Source: JBDWFY01 sp964291365 (lineage in GTDB: Bacteria > Pseudomonadota > Alphaproteobacteria > Rhizobiales > Stappiaceae). Taken from it: a stretch of DNA of 64,000 nt. How positions within the stretch are numbered: position 1 is the first letter of the stretch; each line of letters begins with the position of its first letter. The notes under the pieces are model-generated. The model had not been told where the DNA came from and made no database searches. It saw nothing but the letters and a program-made list of their open reading frames with translations. Positions 26,085 through 34,374 of this stretch are shown in pieces. The DNA lies in assembly GCA_964291365.2 (NCBI GenBank), contig OZ219989.1:682001-746000 (forward strand), given 5' to 3'. A program made the position numbers and the translations under genes.

Positions 26085-28520
26085 ATGAAAACTTCTACAC
26101 AAGTAGTAGTGATAGGTGGTGGTGTAGTAGGTTGTAGTATCTTATATCACTTGACCAAATTAGGTTGGAAAGATGTAGTATTAGTGGAGCGAGATGAGCT
26201 GACGTGCGGTTCTTCGTGGCATGCAGCGGGTGGTTTTCACACACTTAATGGTGATTTCAACATCGCACAACTGCAAAGTTATACTGTCAATCTATATAAA
26301 GAACTAGAAGAAATTTCCGGTCAGTCTTGTTCATTGCATTTGACTGGTGGGGTTATGCTAGCAGATACGCCAGAGCGATTAGATTTTTTCAAGCAGGCAC
26401 ATGGACGCAGTCGATATTTGGATATGGAATTGGAAATGATCAGTGTAGCTGAAGCAAAAGCTATGTTCCCGCTCATTGATGAAAAATATTTTCTAGGTGC
26501 ACTTTGGGATGCTGCGGATGGTCACTTGGATCCTTCGGGTACAACTCACGCTTATGCAAAGGCCGCGCGTATCAATGGTGCTGAAATTTACCGAAAAACC
26601 AAAGTTGAAGAATTGGTACAAACAGTGGATGGCACATGGGATGTAGTCACAAACCAGGGTACTATACGTGCTGAGCATGTAGTAAATGCAGGTGGTTTGT
26701 GGGCACGAGAAGTTGGTCGTATGGTGGGGATTGAATTGCCAATATTAGCAATGCAACACCATTATTTGCTAACCGAAGATGTACCAGAAATTGTTGAATA
26801 TAACGAATCTTCAGGTAAAGAATTGATTCATCTCATGGACTTTGGTGGCGAAATATACACCAGACAAGAAGGTAAAGGTGTATTGTTAGGTACCTACGAA
26901 CAGGATTGTCGCCCCTGGAGTCCATTTGTAACTCCTTGGGATTTTGGCAACGAACTGTTGGAACCTGACCTTGATCGGATCACACCGGAATTAGAAGTTG
27001 GTTTTGAACACTTCCCACCGCTTAAAAATGTCGGTATCAAAAAATTGATCAATGGACCGTTCACGTTCGCTGCGGATGGTAACCCTTTGATTGGACCAAT
27101 CAGAGGATTGCAAAATTTCTGGGTTGCATGTGGTGTGATGGCAGGATTTTCGCAAGGTGGAGGTGTTGGATTAACATTAGCGAATTGGATGATAGATGGT
27201 GATCCAGGTTATGATATATGGGGGATGGATGTAGCGCGATATGGAGATTGGGCTACTTTAGCTTATACCAATGAAAAGGTACAGGAGAATTATCGTCGTC
27301 GTTTTCGCATTAGATTCCCGAATGAAGAATTACCCGCAGCACGACCACATTTAACTACCCCATTATATGATACGCTACTCGCAAAAGGTGCAGTAATGGG
27401 AGACAATTGGGGACTGGAAGCACCAATTTGGTACGCAACTGAAGGAATGGAAGCTAAAGATATATTCTCATTTCATCGCTCAAATGACTTTAAACCAGTC
27501 GGAGAGGAGTGTCGCGCGGTTCGTGAATCTGTCGGCATTTCAGAAATATCAAATTTTGCTAAATATGAAGTTAAAGGGGAAGGAGTGGAGCTATATTTGT
27601 CAAGATTAATGACTAATAAAATGCCAAAAACTGGACGTATGATCCTTACTCCAATGCTGAATGAAAAAGGAAAATTGATCGGCGATTTTACAATTGCCAA
27701 AATTGCTGATGATCATTTCTACATGTGGGGATCTTCGCAAGCCGAAGAATATCATATGCGTTGGTTTGAAAGACATAAACCAGCAGATCAACCAATTTCA
27801 GTGGAAGCGATCAATCTTAATTGGGTTGGTTTATCCATTGCTGGACCTAATGCTCGCAAAGTTTTGGATAAGTTGACTGATGTTGAAGTTTCAAATGAAG
27901 TATTTGGATTTATGAATATAAGAAATATGGATATTGCGACGGCTCCGTGTGTCATTAATCGAATTAGTTTTACTGGAGATCTGGGATATGAAATCTGGAT
28001 GAAACCTGAATATCAACGTCGTGTTTATGAAGGTTTATTAAGTGCGGGAGCTGAGTTTGATATTCGGCATTTTGGGGTTCGTGCATTACTTTCGCTGCGA
28101 CTTGAGAAAAATTTTGGTACTTGGGCGCGGGAGTATCGACCTACCTATGGTCCTTATGAAGCTGATTTAGGTCGTTTTGTGAAACTTGATAAAAACGATT
28201 TTATTGGACGTGAGCAGGCAGCTGAAGAACAAAACCTAGGACCAAAGAGAAAGCGGTGCTCGTTTATCGTTGATGCTAATACGGCTGATGCGATTGGAGA
28301 TGAACCAATTTGGCAAGGTGATAAGGTAATCGGTTGGGTAACATCCGGTGGTTATGCGCATTTTGTCGAAAAGTCAATGGCACAGGGATATATTCCGGTG
28401 GAAAACAGTACTAATACAAATGAAGGAGCATTTGAAATCGAAATCCTTGGGGAAAGATGTAAAGCGACAAAAATTACGCAACCACTTTTTGACCCTACCG
28501 GTGAAAAAATGCGAAGTTAG
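26085..28520 (+). CDS. FAD-dependent dimethylglycine/sarcosine dehydrogenase-like protein with GcvT domain
   Basis: An 811-aa two-domain enzyme. Residues ~1-380 form a DAO-type FAD oxidoreductase: 'VIGGGVVGCSILYHL' at the start and 'GSSWHAAGGFHTL', whose His is the usual covalent FAD attachment site in DMGDH relatives. Residues ~440-805 form a GcvT/aminomethyltransferase domain with 'SNFAKYEVKGEGVELYLSRL' and 'FTGDLGYEIW', which transfers the released one-carbon unit to tetrahydrofolate. Typical substrates are dimethylglycine or sarcosine, products of betaine demethylation, so it would act downstream of the MttB-like protein. The GcvT fold is also that of the DMSP demethylase DmdA. AAGGAG precedes the start. 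Confidence 0.88.
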   Translation: MKTSTQVVVIGGGVVGCSILYHLTKLGWKDVVLVERDELTCGSSWHAAGGFHTLNGDFNIAQLQSYTVNLYKELEEISGQSCSLHLTGGVMLADTPERLDFFKQAHGRSRYLDMELEMISVAEAKAMFPLIDEKYFLGALWDAADGHLDPSGTTHAYAKAARINGAEIYRKTKVEELVQTVDGTWDVVTNQGTIRAEHVVNAGGLWAREVGRMVGIELPILAMQHHYLLTEDVPEIVEYNESSGKELIHLMDFGGEIYTRQEGKGVLLGTYEQDCRPWSPFVTPWDFGNELLEPDLDRITPELEVGFEHFPPLKNVGIKKLINGPFTFAADGNPLIGPIRGLQNFWVACGVMAGFSQGGGVGLTLANWMIDGDPGYDIWGMDVARYGDWATLAYTNEKVQENYRRRFRIRFPNEELPAARPHLTTPLYDTLLAKGAVMGDNWGLEAPIWYATEGMEAKDIFSFHRSNDFKPVGEECRAVRESVGISEISNFAKYEVKGEGVELYLSRLMTNKMPKTGRMILTPMLNEKGKLIGDFTIAKIADDHFYMWGSSQAEEYHMRWFERHKPADQPISVEAINLNWVGLSIAGPNARKVLDKLTDVEVSNEVFGFMNIRNMDIATAPCVINRISFTGDLGYEIWMKPEYQRRVYEGLLSAGAEFDIRHFGVRALLSLRLEKNFGTWAREYRPTYGPYEADLGRFVKLDKNDFIGREQAAEEQNLGPKRKRCSFIVDANTADAIGDEPIWQGDKVIGWVTSGGYAHFVEKSMAQGYIPVENSTNTNEGAFEIEILGERCKATKITQPLFDPTGEKMRS

Positions 28521-28594
28521 TATAGTAATTTGTTTTATTGTAAAACCGGATTGGCTGTTTAATTCATAAACTCTCATGAATTAGGAGATAAATC

Positions 28595-29965
28595 ATGCAC
28601 GACGTTCAAAAACCATTTAAGCATCGTAAAATAGTTCCATATGAACTGCCACCGCTTCCAGCTGACTCAGCAAGTTATGCTGAATTAGCACAGTATGCGA
28701 TGGAAAAAGCTTCTGCGTTAAATAAACATATATTGGGATTTGGCTCATTAGCGGAATCAGAATGGAATGAACGCGGTCTTCCAGCACCAAATTTGTCGGA
28801 AATGCATAAATATCGGTTGCAAAGAATTCGGGAACAGTTAAAAAAGCGGGATCTTGCAGGTGCAATATTGTGTGACCCTTTGAATGTTCGGTATGCTACC
28901 GACTGCACGAATATGCAGGTGTGGTGTACACACAACGCGGTGCGATATTGTTTTGTGGCGACTGAAGGTCCAGTAGTATTATTTGATTTTCATAATTGCG
29001 AACATCTAGCAGCCCATGCACAGCAAGTTGATGAAATTCGTCATGGTGTCGCATGGTTTTATTTTAAAGCCGGGGAACATTATGAGGAACACGCAAACTT
29101 ATGGGCAAAAGAGTTGGCAGAGCTTATACACCAATACGGAGGTGGAAATTCACGAGTTGCAATTGATCGGGTTAATCCAGAGGGAACCGTAGCGTTACAA
29201 AAGTGCGGAGTTTCATTATTTAATGGTGAGGAAGTACTTGAACTTGCGCGCGCGATTAAGTGTGATGATGAATTGAAAGCAATGCGGCGTGCTGTGGTTG
29301 CTTGTGAAGCGGCGATGCTTGTAATGGAGTCTTCACTCAAGAGTGGTATGACTGAAACCGACTTGTGGTCGATCTTACATGCTGAGAATATTCGACGTGG
29401 TGGTGAGTGGATTGAAACTCATTTACTTGCGTCTGGACCACGTACCAATCCTTGGTTTCAAGAAGCGTCGGCGCGTGTCATTGAAGATGGTGATATTGTT
29501 GCTTTTGATACGGATTTAGTTGGTGCATATGGCATGTGCTGTGATATTTCGCGAACTTGGTTATGCGGAACCGGTCGTCCATCAAATGAGCAAATTTCAC
29601 TTTACCAAATGGCGCATGAGCAAATCCAAACTAATACTGAAATGCTCAAACCAGGAAAATCTTTTTCGGAACTTTCACAACAAGCGAAAAGTTTGCCTGA
29701 AGATTATTTGCCAAATCGTTATTCAGTGTTGTTCCACGGGGTTGGACTATGTGATGAATACCCGGCAGTTTATTATCCAAGTGATTGGGATAAGACAGGT
29801 TATGAAGGAATGTTAGAACCGGGAATGGTAGTTTGCGTTGAGAGTTATGTCGGTCGCCACGGAGGACATGAAGGAGTGAAATTAGAGGAACAAGTTTTGA
29901 TCACCGATACAGGATTTGAAAGATTATCCACGTACTCATTTGATGACCGGTTATTACCAATGTAA
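28595..29965 (+). CDS. dddP: DMSP lyase DddP (M24 metallopeptidase fold)
   Basis: A 456-aa protein of the M24 fold, predicted to cleave dimethylsulfoniopropionate to acrylate and DMS. The opening 'PYELPPLPADSASYAELAQYA' and 'LLASGPRTNPWFQEAS' resemble DddP. As I recall the published DddP structure, the metal ligands are D295, D297, D307, H371, E406 and E421 with catalytic D377. Here D305, D307, D317, H381, E416, E431 and D387 occupy the same positions with a constant +10 offset. The DxD pair with 12-residue spacing to the next Asp differs from ordinary M24 peptidases, where the spacing is 11. It lies 74 bases after the DMGDH-like gene, with TTAGGAG before its ATG. The alternative is a DddP-like peptidase or hydrolase of unknown substrate. 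Confidence 0.82.
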   Translation: MHDVQKPFKHRKIVPYELPPLPADSASYAELAQYAMEKASALNKHILGFGSLAESEWNERGLPAPNLSEMHKYRLQRIREQLKKRDLAGAILCDPLNVRYATDCTNMQVWCTHNAVRYCFVATEGPVVLFDFHNCEHLAAHAQQVDEIRHGVAWFYFKAGEHYEEHANLWAKELAELIHQYGGGNSRVAIDRVNPEGTVALQKCGVSLFNGEEVLELARAIKCDDELKAMRRAVVACEAAMLVMESSLKSGMTETDLWSILHAENIRRGGEWIETHLLASGPRTNPWFQEASARVIEDGDIVAFDTDLVGAYGMCCDISRTWLCGTGRPSNEQISLYQMAHEQIQTNTEMLKPGKSFSELSQQAKSLPEDYLPNRYSVLFHGVGLCDEYPAVYYPSDWDKTGYEGMLEPGMVVCVESYVGRHGGHEGVKLEEQVLITDTGFERLSTYSFDDRLLPM

Positions 29966-30317
29966 TGTAGATTTAATAATAATTTGGAAATATTGGGTTT
30001 ACCGGAATAGTTGAATAATTTTATGAGTAAATTGAAAGTATAGCTTGAATAATTTAATAATCGCTCTATTTATTTTAAGTTTTATGAGATTAGGATATGA
30101 ATTTGAGAAAAATTATAGATGAGTTACACTTTCAGTTTTGTAGGGTTGAGAATTATTTGAGTTTTGAATTCACGCATTCTAAATAATATTGGAATTTGAG
30201 ATTTATTATCTTCATAGTTTAGATTGACGTTGCTGAAATGTTCAAATTATTTTTTGGGTTTGATATGTGGTAAATAAATTTAATTGCTTTCTTTCCAAAA
30301 AGACATAGAGGCACAAA
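29966..30317. other. AT-rich spacer between dddP and the defence module
   Basis: No open frame or clear intrinsic terminator is visible in these ~350 bases. The last 20 bases contain GAGGC, a possible ribosome site for the downstream GTG start. Confidence 0.5.
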
Positions 30318-31634
30318 GTGTTATTAAATTTTACTATTGAGAATTGGATGTCGTTTCGTGACAAAACTTCTTTTTCTATGGTTGCAAGTGAAGAGAAATT
30401 GCATGATTACAGAATTCCAAGAATTGAAGAACATGAAACTAATGTACTTCCAATAAGTGCTGTTTTTGGCGGAAATGCGTCTGGAAAATCCAATTTTTTT
30501 AAAGCGTTAAGTTTCGCGAAGCAATTGGTAATGAATGGTCGCATTGAGCCAAATTCGATAGATGTTTCACCTTTTAAACTTGATCCTAAGTCTGAGGCCT
30601 CTGAAACTAAATTTTCTTTCGAAATATTTGCTACGGGGAAATTATATGAATTTGATTTCTCTGTATTTCAAAATGAAATTACAAACGAGAAGATGTCTAT
30701 AATTCGATCAGGGAAGCCAGAAAGACTTTACGAAAGAACTAAGGACGGTAAATTCAAATTAAATCCTTCACTCAAAAAACGAGACTATGTAAATTTAATT
30801 TCCAGTAATATTCCAAGAAGCGAGCTATTTCTCAATAATATCATGAGGTTCGGTCAAGGTGAGTCATGGCCGGTATTTGATTGGTTTAAGAAATCGTTAG
30901 TTATGGTGTTACCAAATAATCAATTTCCTATTCGTTTATTTGAAAATGATGGTGATTTACTCGGTGAACTTAACCGAGTCTTACCACGAATTGATTGTGG
31001 GATTACACAAATAGAAAGATGGAAATTCCAAGGAGAATTACAATATATACTTTCGCCAACAGAGCTTGAATATGTCAAGGCTATTGGTGAAGGGGAGTCA
31101 GTTAGATTCCACAAGCAAGAAATACTTGTTTCAAAAGAGAAGGGGAACTTGGTTGCCGAAAAGTTGGATTTTGTACATTCTAACATAAAAGGTGACGATG
31201 TAAATTTTAAAGGAAGTGAGGAATCTGATGGTACTTTACGTGCATTAGATTTGTTACCTGGATTCTTAGAATTGTCATCACTAGATTCTCCTAAGGTATA
31301 TTTTATTGATGAACTAGACCGTAGTTTGCATACTAGATTAGTTAAAGAGTTAGTTTCCGCTTATCTTGAAAATTGTACTTCTGATACTAGATCTCAGTTA
31401 ATTTTCACTGCGCATGATGTTATGCTAATGAATACCGAATTATTGCGTCGAGATGAGATGTGGATTTCAAGACGGTTGAATGATGGTTCAACAGATATGT
31501 TTTCAATCGGAGATTTTGATGACGCTAATAAAGAACGTATACATTTAGATTACTTACAAGGATTTTTAGGAGGATTACCTAATGTAATGCTATATGGATT
31601 TGACTTTAATTCAAATAAGGTAGTGAAACAATGA
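30318..31634 (+). CDS. AAA-family ATPase of a RloAB/AbiL-like defence pair
   Basis: A 438-aa OLD/ABC-like ATPase. Walker A is 'GGNASGKSNF' at residues 51-60. An ABC-like signature follows at 'GSEESDGTLRALDLLP' (residues ~299-314), Walker B at 'VYFIDELDRSLHT' near residue 327 and a switch histidine in 'FTAHDVMLMN' near 371. The opening 'MLLNFTIENWMSFRD' is typical of AAA_21 ATPases in abortive-infection systems. The start is GTG with GAGGC about eight bases before it. The stop overlaps the start of the RloB gene by 4 bases (ATGA). The partner identity strongly supports a defence role of the AbiLi/RloA type; the trigger is unknown. Confidence 0.8.
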   Translation: MLLNFTIENWMSFRDKTSFSMVASEEKLHDYRIPRIEEHETNVLPISAVFGGNASGKSNFFKALSFAKQLVMNGRIEPNSIDVSPFKLDPKSEASETKFSFEIFATGKLYEFDFSVFQNEITNEKMSIIRSGKPERLYERTKDGKFKLNPSLKKRDYVNLISSNIPRSELFLNNIMRFGQGESWPVFDWFKKSLVMVLPNNQFPIRLFENDGDLLGELNRVLPRIDCGITQIERWKFQGELQYILSPTELEYVKAIGEGESVRFHKQEILVSKEKGNLVAEKLDFVHSNIKGDDVNFKGSEESDGTLRALDLLPGFLELSSLDSPKVYFIDELDRSLHTRLVKELVSAYLENCTSDTRSQLIFTAHDVMLMNTELLRRDEMWISRRLNDGSTDMFSIGDFDDANKERIHLDYLQGFLGGLPNVMLYGFDFNSNKVVKQ

Positions 31635-32257
31635 GTATGAAAAGTGCTAGAAACCGTTTGGGCTCTAAAAGTCGCAGTTTGAATAAACTTATTTGGGTAA
31701 TTCCCGAAGGACGGGTCACAGAGTATGAATATTTTAGAGATTTGAAAAATACAATTCCCAGAAATGGAAGTCTCTCCTTAGATGTTGCAAAAAATCCACG
31801 GGGTGGATCCGCAACAAATCTAGTTTCAATAGCAGAGAAAATAACTTCGAAAATTTCTTATGAAATTAATTATGAAGTATGGATTGTATTGGATGATGAC
31901 CGTCGAAAAGATAGAAAAAGATTACTTGATTGGGTCAAGGATGATAAAAAAAATATACAAAAACTTGCGGTAAGTAACCCAATGTTTGAACTCTGGTTAC
32001 TTTTACATTTCAATTGTAAAGCGATATATTCAACTAAAGATGAATATTGTAAAAAGTTAGAAAAAGAGATTTCAAAAATTGTAGGAAAACCATACAAATA
32101 TAGAAACAAATTGGATTCACAATTCATCAGTATCAATCGGATTAAGAGTGCTTGTAATTTGGCTAGAGGACGAGAGATTTCTACAACTAAGGATTGGCCA
32201 AAGTTAGGGACTACAAACGTTGATTTGCTACTCAAGCGAATTTTGAATCTGAAATAG
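31631..32257 (+). CDS. RloB-family TOPRIM protein (AbiLii-like)
   Basis: A 208-aa RloB-like protein with a TOPRIM-type fold. The N-terminal Glu lies in 'IWVIPEGRVTEYEYF' (residues ~21-35), and a DxD-type motif 'EVWIVLDDDRRKD' lies near residue 85. These acidic residues bind Mg2+ in TOPRIM nucleases. 'NPMFELWLLLHF' near 117 is another RloB hallmark. It is translationally coupled to the AAA ATPase. In AbiL-type systems the pair causes abortive infection; the nuclease effector assignment is inferred from the family. Confidence 0.82.
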   Translation: MSMKSARNRLGSKSRSLNKLIWVIPEGRVTEYEYFRDLKNTIPRNGSLSLDVAKNPRGGSATNLVSIAEKITSKISYEINYEVWIVLDDDRRKDRKRLLDWVKDDKKNIQKLAVSNPMFELWLLLHFNCKAIYSTKDEYCKKLEKEISKIVGKPYKYRNKLDSQFISINRIKSACNLARGREISTTKDWPKLGTTNVDLLLKRILNLK

Positions 32258-32287
32258 AAACTTATCAAAGAATGGAGAGGTATTATT

Positions 32288-32327
32288 GGGAATTCACTTC
32301 ATACCCCCATAAGGGGTTTGAATTTCC
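32288..32327. terminator. Stem-loop between convergent defence and transporter operons
   Basis: A nested inverted repeat: inner ACCCC (32303-32307) with GGGGT (32313-32317), outer GGGAATTCA (32288-32296) with TGAATTTCC (32319-32327, one mismatch). It lies between two convergent stop codons and could end both transcripts, although neither side has a strong T-tract. Confidence 0.55.
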
Positions 32328-32400
32328 AGACGAAAATTCAAATAAAGCAATGTATTTTATTGTAAGAGCAAGTTGGAATAGGTGAGTGAAACTGGATTGA

Positions 32401-33180
32401 TCAAATTTTTGCTAATTCCTGTTCCAAATCTTGAATCTCGACTCCTCCAGCCATTAAATGGCGAATGTCAGCTCCTGCTAACTCTTCTTTTGTTCCCTTA
32501 CCTATAACTTCACCCAACGCGAGGAATGTAAAGCGATCTCCTACTAATTTGGAATGTACTTCGTTGTGCGTGATGAAAATAATCGCAATATCACCGCGTG
32601 CTCTCACGCGTTTCATGGTTTTAAGCACTTCCATTTGTTGTTTTTGACCTAATGCCGAAGTTGGTTCGTCCAGGATCAGAACTTTTGCACCAAAATATAT
32701 AGCTCGAGCGATAGCAAGTGTTTGCCGTTGTCCACCTGACATAGTACCAACAGCTTGGTCTGGATCAGAAATATCAATTCCTATTTTGATCATTTCATCA
32801 TGTGCAATTTGGTTCATTTCAGCTGAACGCAATAATCCAAATGGTGCTGGACCAGCATACATTTCTCGTCCCATGAAAAAATTTCGAGTAACACTCATTA
32901 ATGGATTTACTGCTAGGTCTTGGTAAACTGTACCAATCCCGGCATGACTTGCATCACGTGGAGAGCTAAAAATATGTGGTTTGCCTTCAACAAAAATTTC
33001 ACCTTCAGTAGGTTGGTGCACTCCTGAAAGAATCTTAATGAGTGTAGATTTTCCTGCACCATTATCACCGAGAAGTGCGTGAATTTCTCCTTTATGAATT
33101 TCAAGGTCTATTCCATTTAGAGCAGTAAATGGTCCGAATCGCTTGACAAGATTTTTAATTTGAATAATTGGTTCAGACAT
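32401..33180 (-). CDS. Sugar ABC transporter ATPase, single-domain FrcA type
   Basis: A 259-aa ATPase with Walker A 'LLGDNGAGKSTLIKIL', signature 'MSGGQRQTLAIARA' and Walker B 'VLILDEPTSALG'. Most monosaccharide importers of this class (RbsA, XylG) have two fused ATPase domains of ~500 aa; this single-domain form matches FrcA of the fructose/mannose/ribose system FrcBCA. The gene follows the permease by 2 bases. Nearby inositol catabolic genes (44.8-49.7 kb) make myo-inositol a possible ligand, but that is only context. Confidence 0.88.
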   Translation of the reverse strand: MSEPIIQIKNLVKRFGPFTALNGIDLEIHKGEIHALLGDNGAGKSTLIKILSGVHQPTEGEIFVEGKPHIFSSPRDASHAGIGTVYQDLAVNPLMSVTRNFFMGREMYAGPAPFGLLRSAEMNQIAHDEMIKIGIDISDPDQAVGTMSGGQRQTLAIARAIYFGAKVLILDEPTSALGQKQQMEVLKTMKRVRARGDIAIIFITHNEVHSKLVGDRFTFLALGEVIGKGTKEELAGADIRHLMAGGVEIQDLEQELAKI

Positions 33181-33182
33181 TC

Positions 33183-34304
33183 CTAGATTCCTCCTGTAAT
33201 TCTTTTGCGAATACTTTCGTTTAAGAAAACCGCTAATAATAATACGACACCTACGAAAACGCGATAGTAACTACCATCAATCGCAGGTATAAAGAAAACC
33301 GCGTTGGCTACAAGTCCAAATGTAACAGCCCCAAAAACTACACCAATAACTGAACCAAAACCACCAGTCATTAATGTCCCACCAACGACAGCAATAGCGA
33401 TTGCTTCTAGTTCTTTAAGGTTACCCTTCGCTGAGTCGGCTGAATTGGTGTCAAAAACTTGACAGGCAGCAAATATGGTTGAACAGAAAGCAGTAAACAT
33501 GAATAGTGAAATTCTGACTTTGTCAATTGGGACACCATTAGCACGTGCGCTTTCTGGATTATCACCAGTTGCATAAATCCAGTTACCAGCTTGTGTTCTT
33601 GATAGGACGATGTAGGCAATTACTACAATAATAATCCACCAAAGAAACCTGGCATCAAAACCAGTTACCCATTGGTCACCCGCACGATTTAAATTGCCGC
33701 CTAAATAAAACCAAATATCGTAGAACCATTCAAAAACCTGACCACCAAACAAATCAGCAAACCAACTAGTTTCCTTAAAATCTGGTAATCCTGAAATTTG
33801 AGTAGATTGGTTGATTACACGGTAGGAAACTTCAGTAGCACCCCTAAGAAAAAATAAAAATGCCAACGTAACAATGAAACTAGACAATTTAGATTTGACT
33901 ACAATTGTTCCAATAATCCAACCGATAAACAGTGTGAAAGCTAATGTGACAAAAAATGCAGAAAAGGGAGAGGCTTCACCTAATCCGAACGGAAGTCCCC
34001 ATTTGAGCATCATTGCCATCGACATGCCAGCAAATCCGATCATTGAACCAATAGATAAATCAAAATCTCCAGCGATCATCAGTAGACATGCACCAGTAGC
34101 AATAATACCAAATTGTGCGATAATGGTTAGATTATTTTTTAGTCCAAGTGGGTTGAAAGCATTACCGTTACTCGCAAATCCAATCGCAATAATGACTATT
34201 AACATTACCAAAAATGAACCGACCTCGGGTCGTCTTCTCAATTGCGAAAATAGACTTCCTTTTTGCATTCGGTCATGTTCGGAACGACTAGTTTCAGATG
34301 ACAT
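33183..34304 (-). CDS. Sugar ABC transporter permease, FrcC/RbsC type
   Basis: A 373-aa permease of the BPD_transp_2 family with about ten hydrophobic segments. It has 'ATGACLLMIAGDFDLSIGSMIGFAG' and 'YATGDNPESARANGVPIDKV', both characteristic of RbsC/FrcC permeases. The longest frame begins at 34409 and would overlap the binding-protein gene; the ATG at 34304, preceded by AGGGAGATCC, gives a normal N-terminus. An unusually long periplasmic insert ('WFADLFGGQVFEWFYDIWFYLGG...') between TM segments is typical of FrcC-like proteins. Confidence 0.88.
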   Translation of the reverse strand: MSSETSRSEHDRMQKGSLFSQLRRRPEVGSFLVMLIVIIAIGFASNGNAFNPLGLKNNLTIIAQFGIIATGACLLMIAGDFDLSIGSMIGFAGMSMAMMLKWGLPFGLGEASPFSAFFVTLAFTLFIGWIIGTIVVKSKLSSFIVTLAFLFFLRGATEVSYRVINQSTQISGLPDFKETSWFADLFGGQVFEWFYDIWFYLGGNLNRAGDQWVTGFDARFLWWIIIVVIAYIVLSRTQAGNWIYATGDNPESARANGVPIDKVRISLFMFTAFCSTIFAACQVFDTNSADSAKGNLKELEAIAIAVVGGTLMTGGFGSVIGVVFGAVTFGLVANAVFFIPAIDGSYYRVFVGVVLLLAVFLNESIRKRITGGI

Positions 34305-34333
34305 TTCGGATCTCCCTTTTTCTAAAGCGAAGA

Positions 34334-34359
34334 CAGAGCCCCTGTTAATCGGGACTCTG
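34334..34359 (-). promoter_or_regulatory. Stem-loop between binding-protein and permease genes
   Basis: CAGAG-CCC (34334-34341) pairs with GGG-a-CTCTG (34351-34359), an eight-base stem with one bulge, 16 bases after the binding-protein stop on the minus strand. It probably stabilises the upstream message or attenuates transcription, so that the periplasmic protein outnumbers the membrane parts. Confidence 0.6.
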
Positions 34360-34374
34360 CAATGATTTGGAATC

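Noticed and set aside
28595..29965. Plain Xaa-Pro peptidase or creatinase for the M24 protein
   Set aside because: The DxD pair and constant-offset match of seven DddP active-site residues favour DMSP lyase, though enzymatic proof is lacking.
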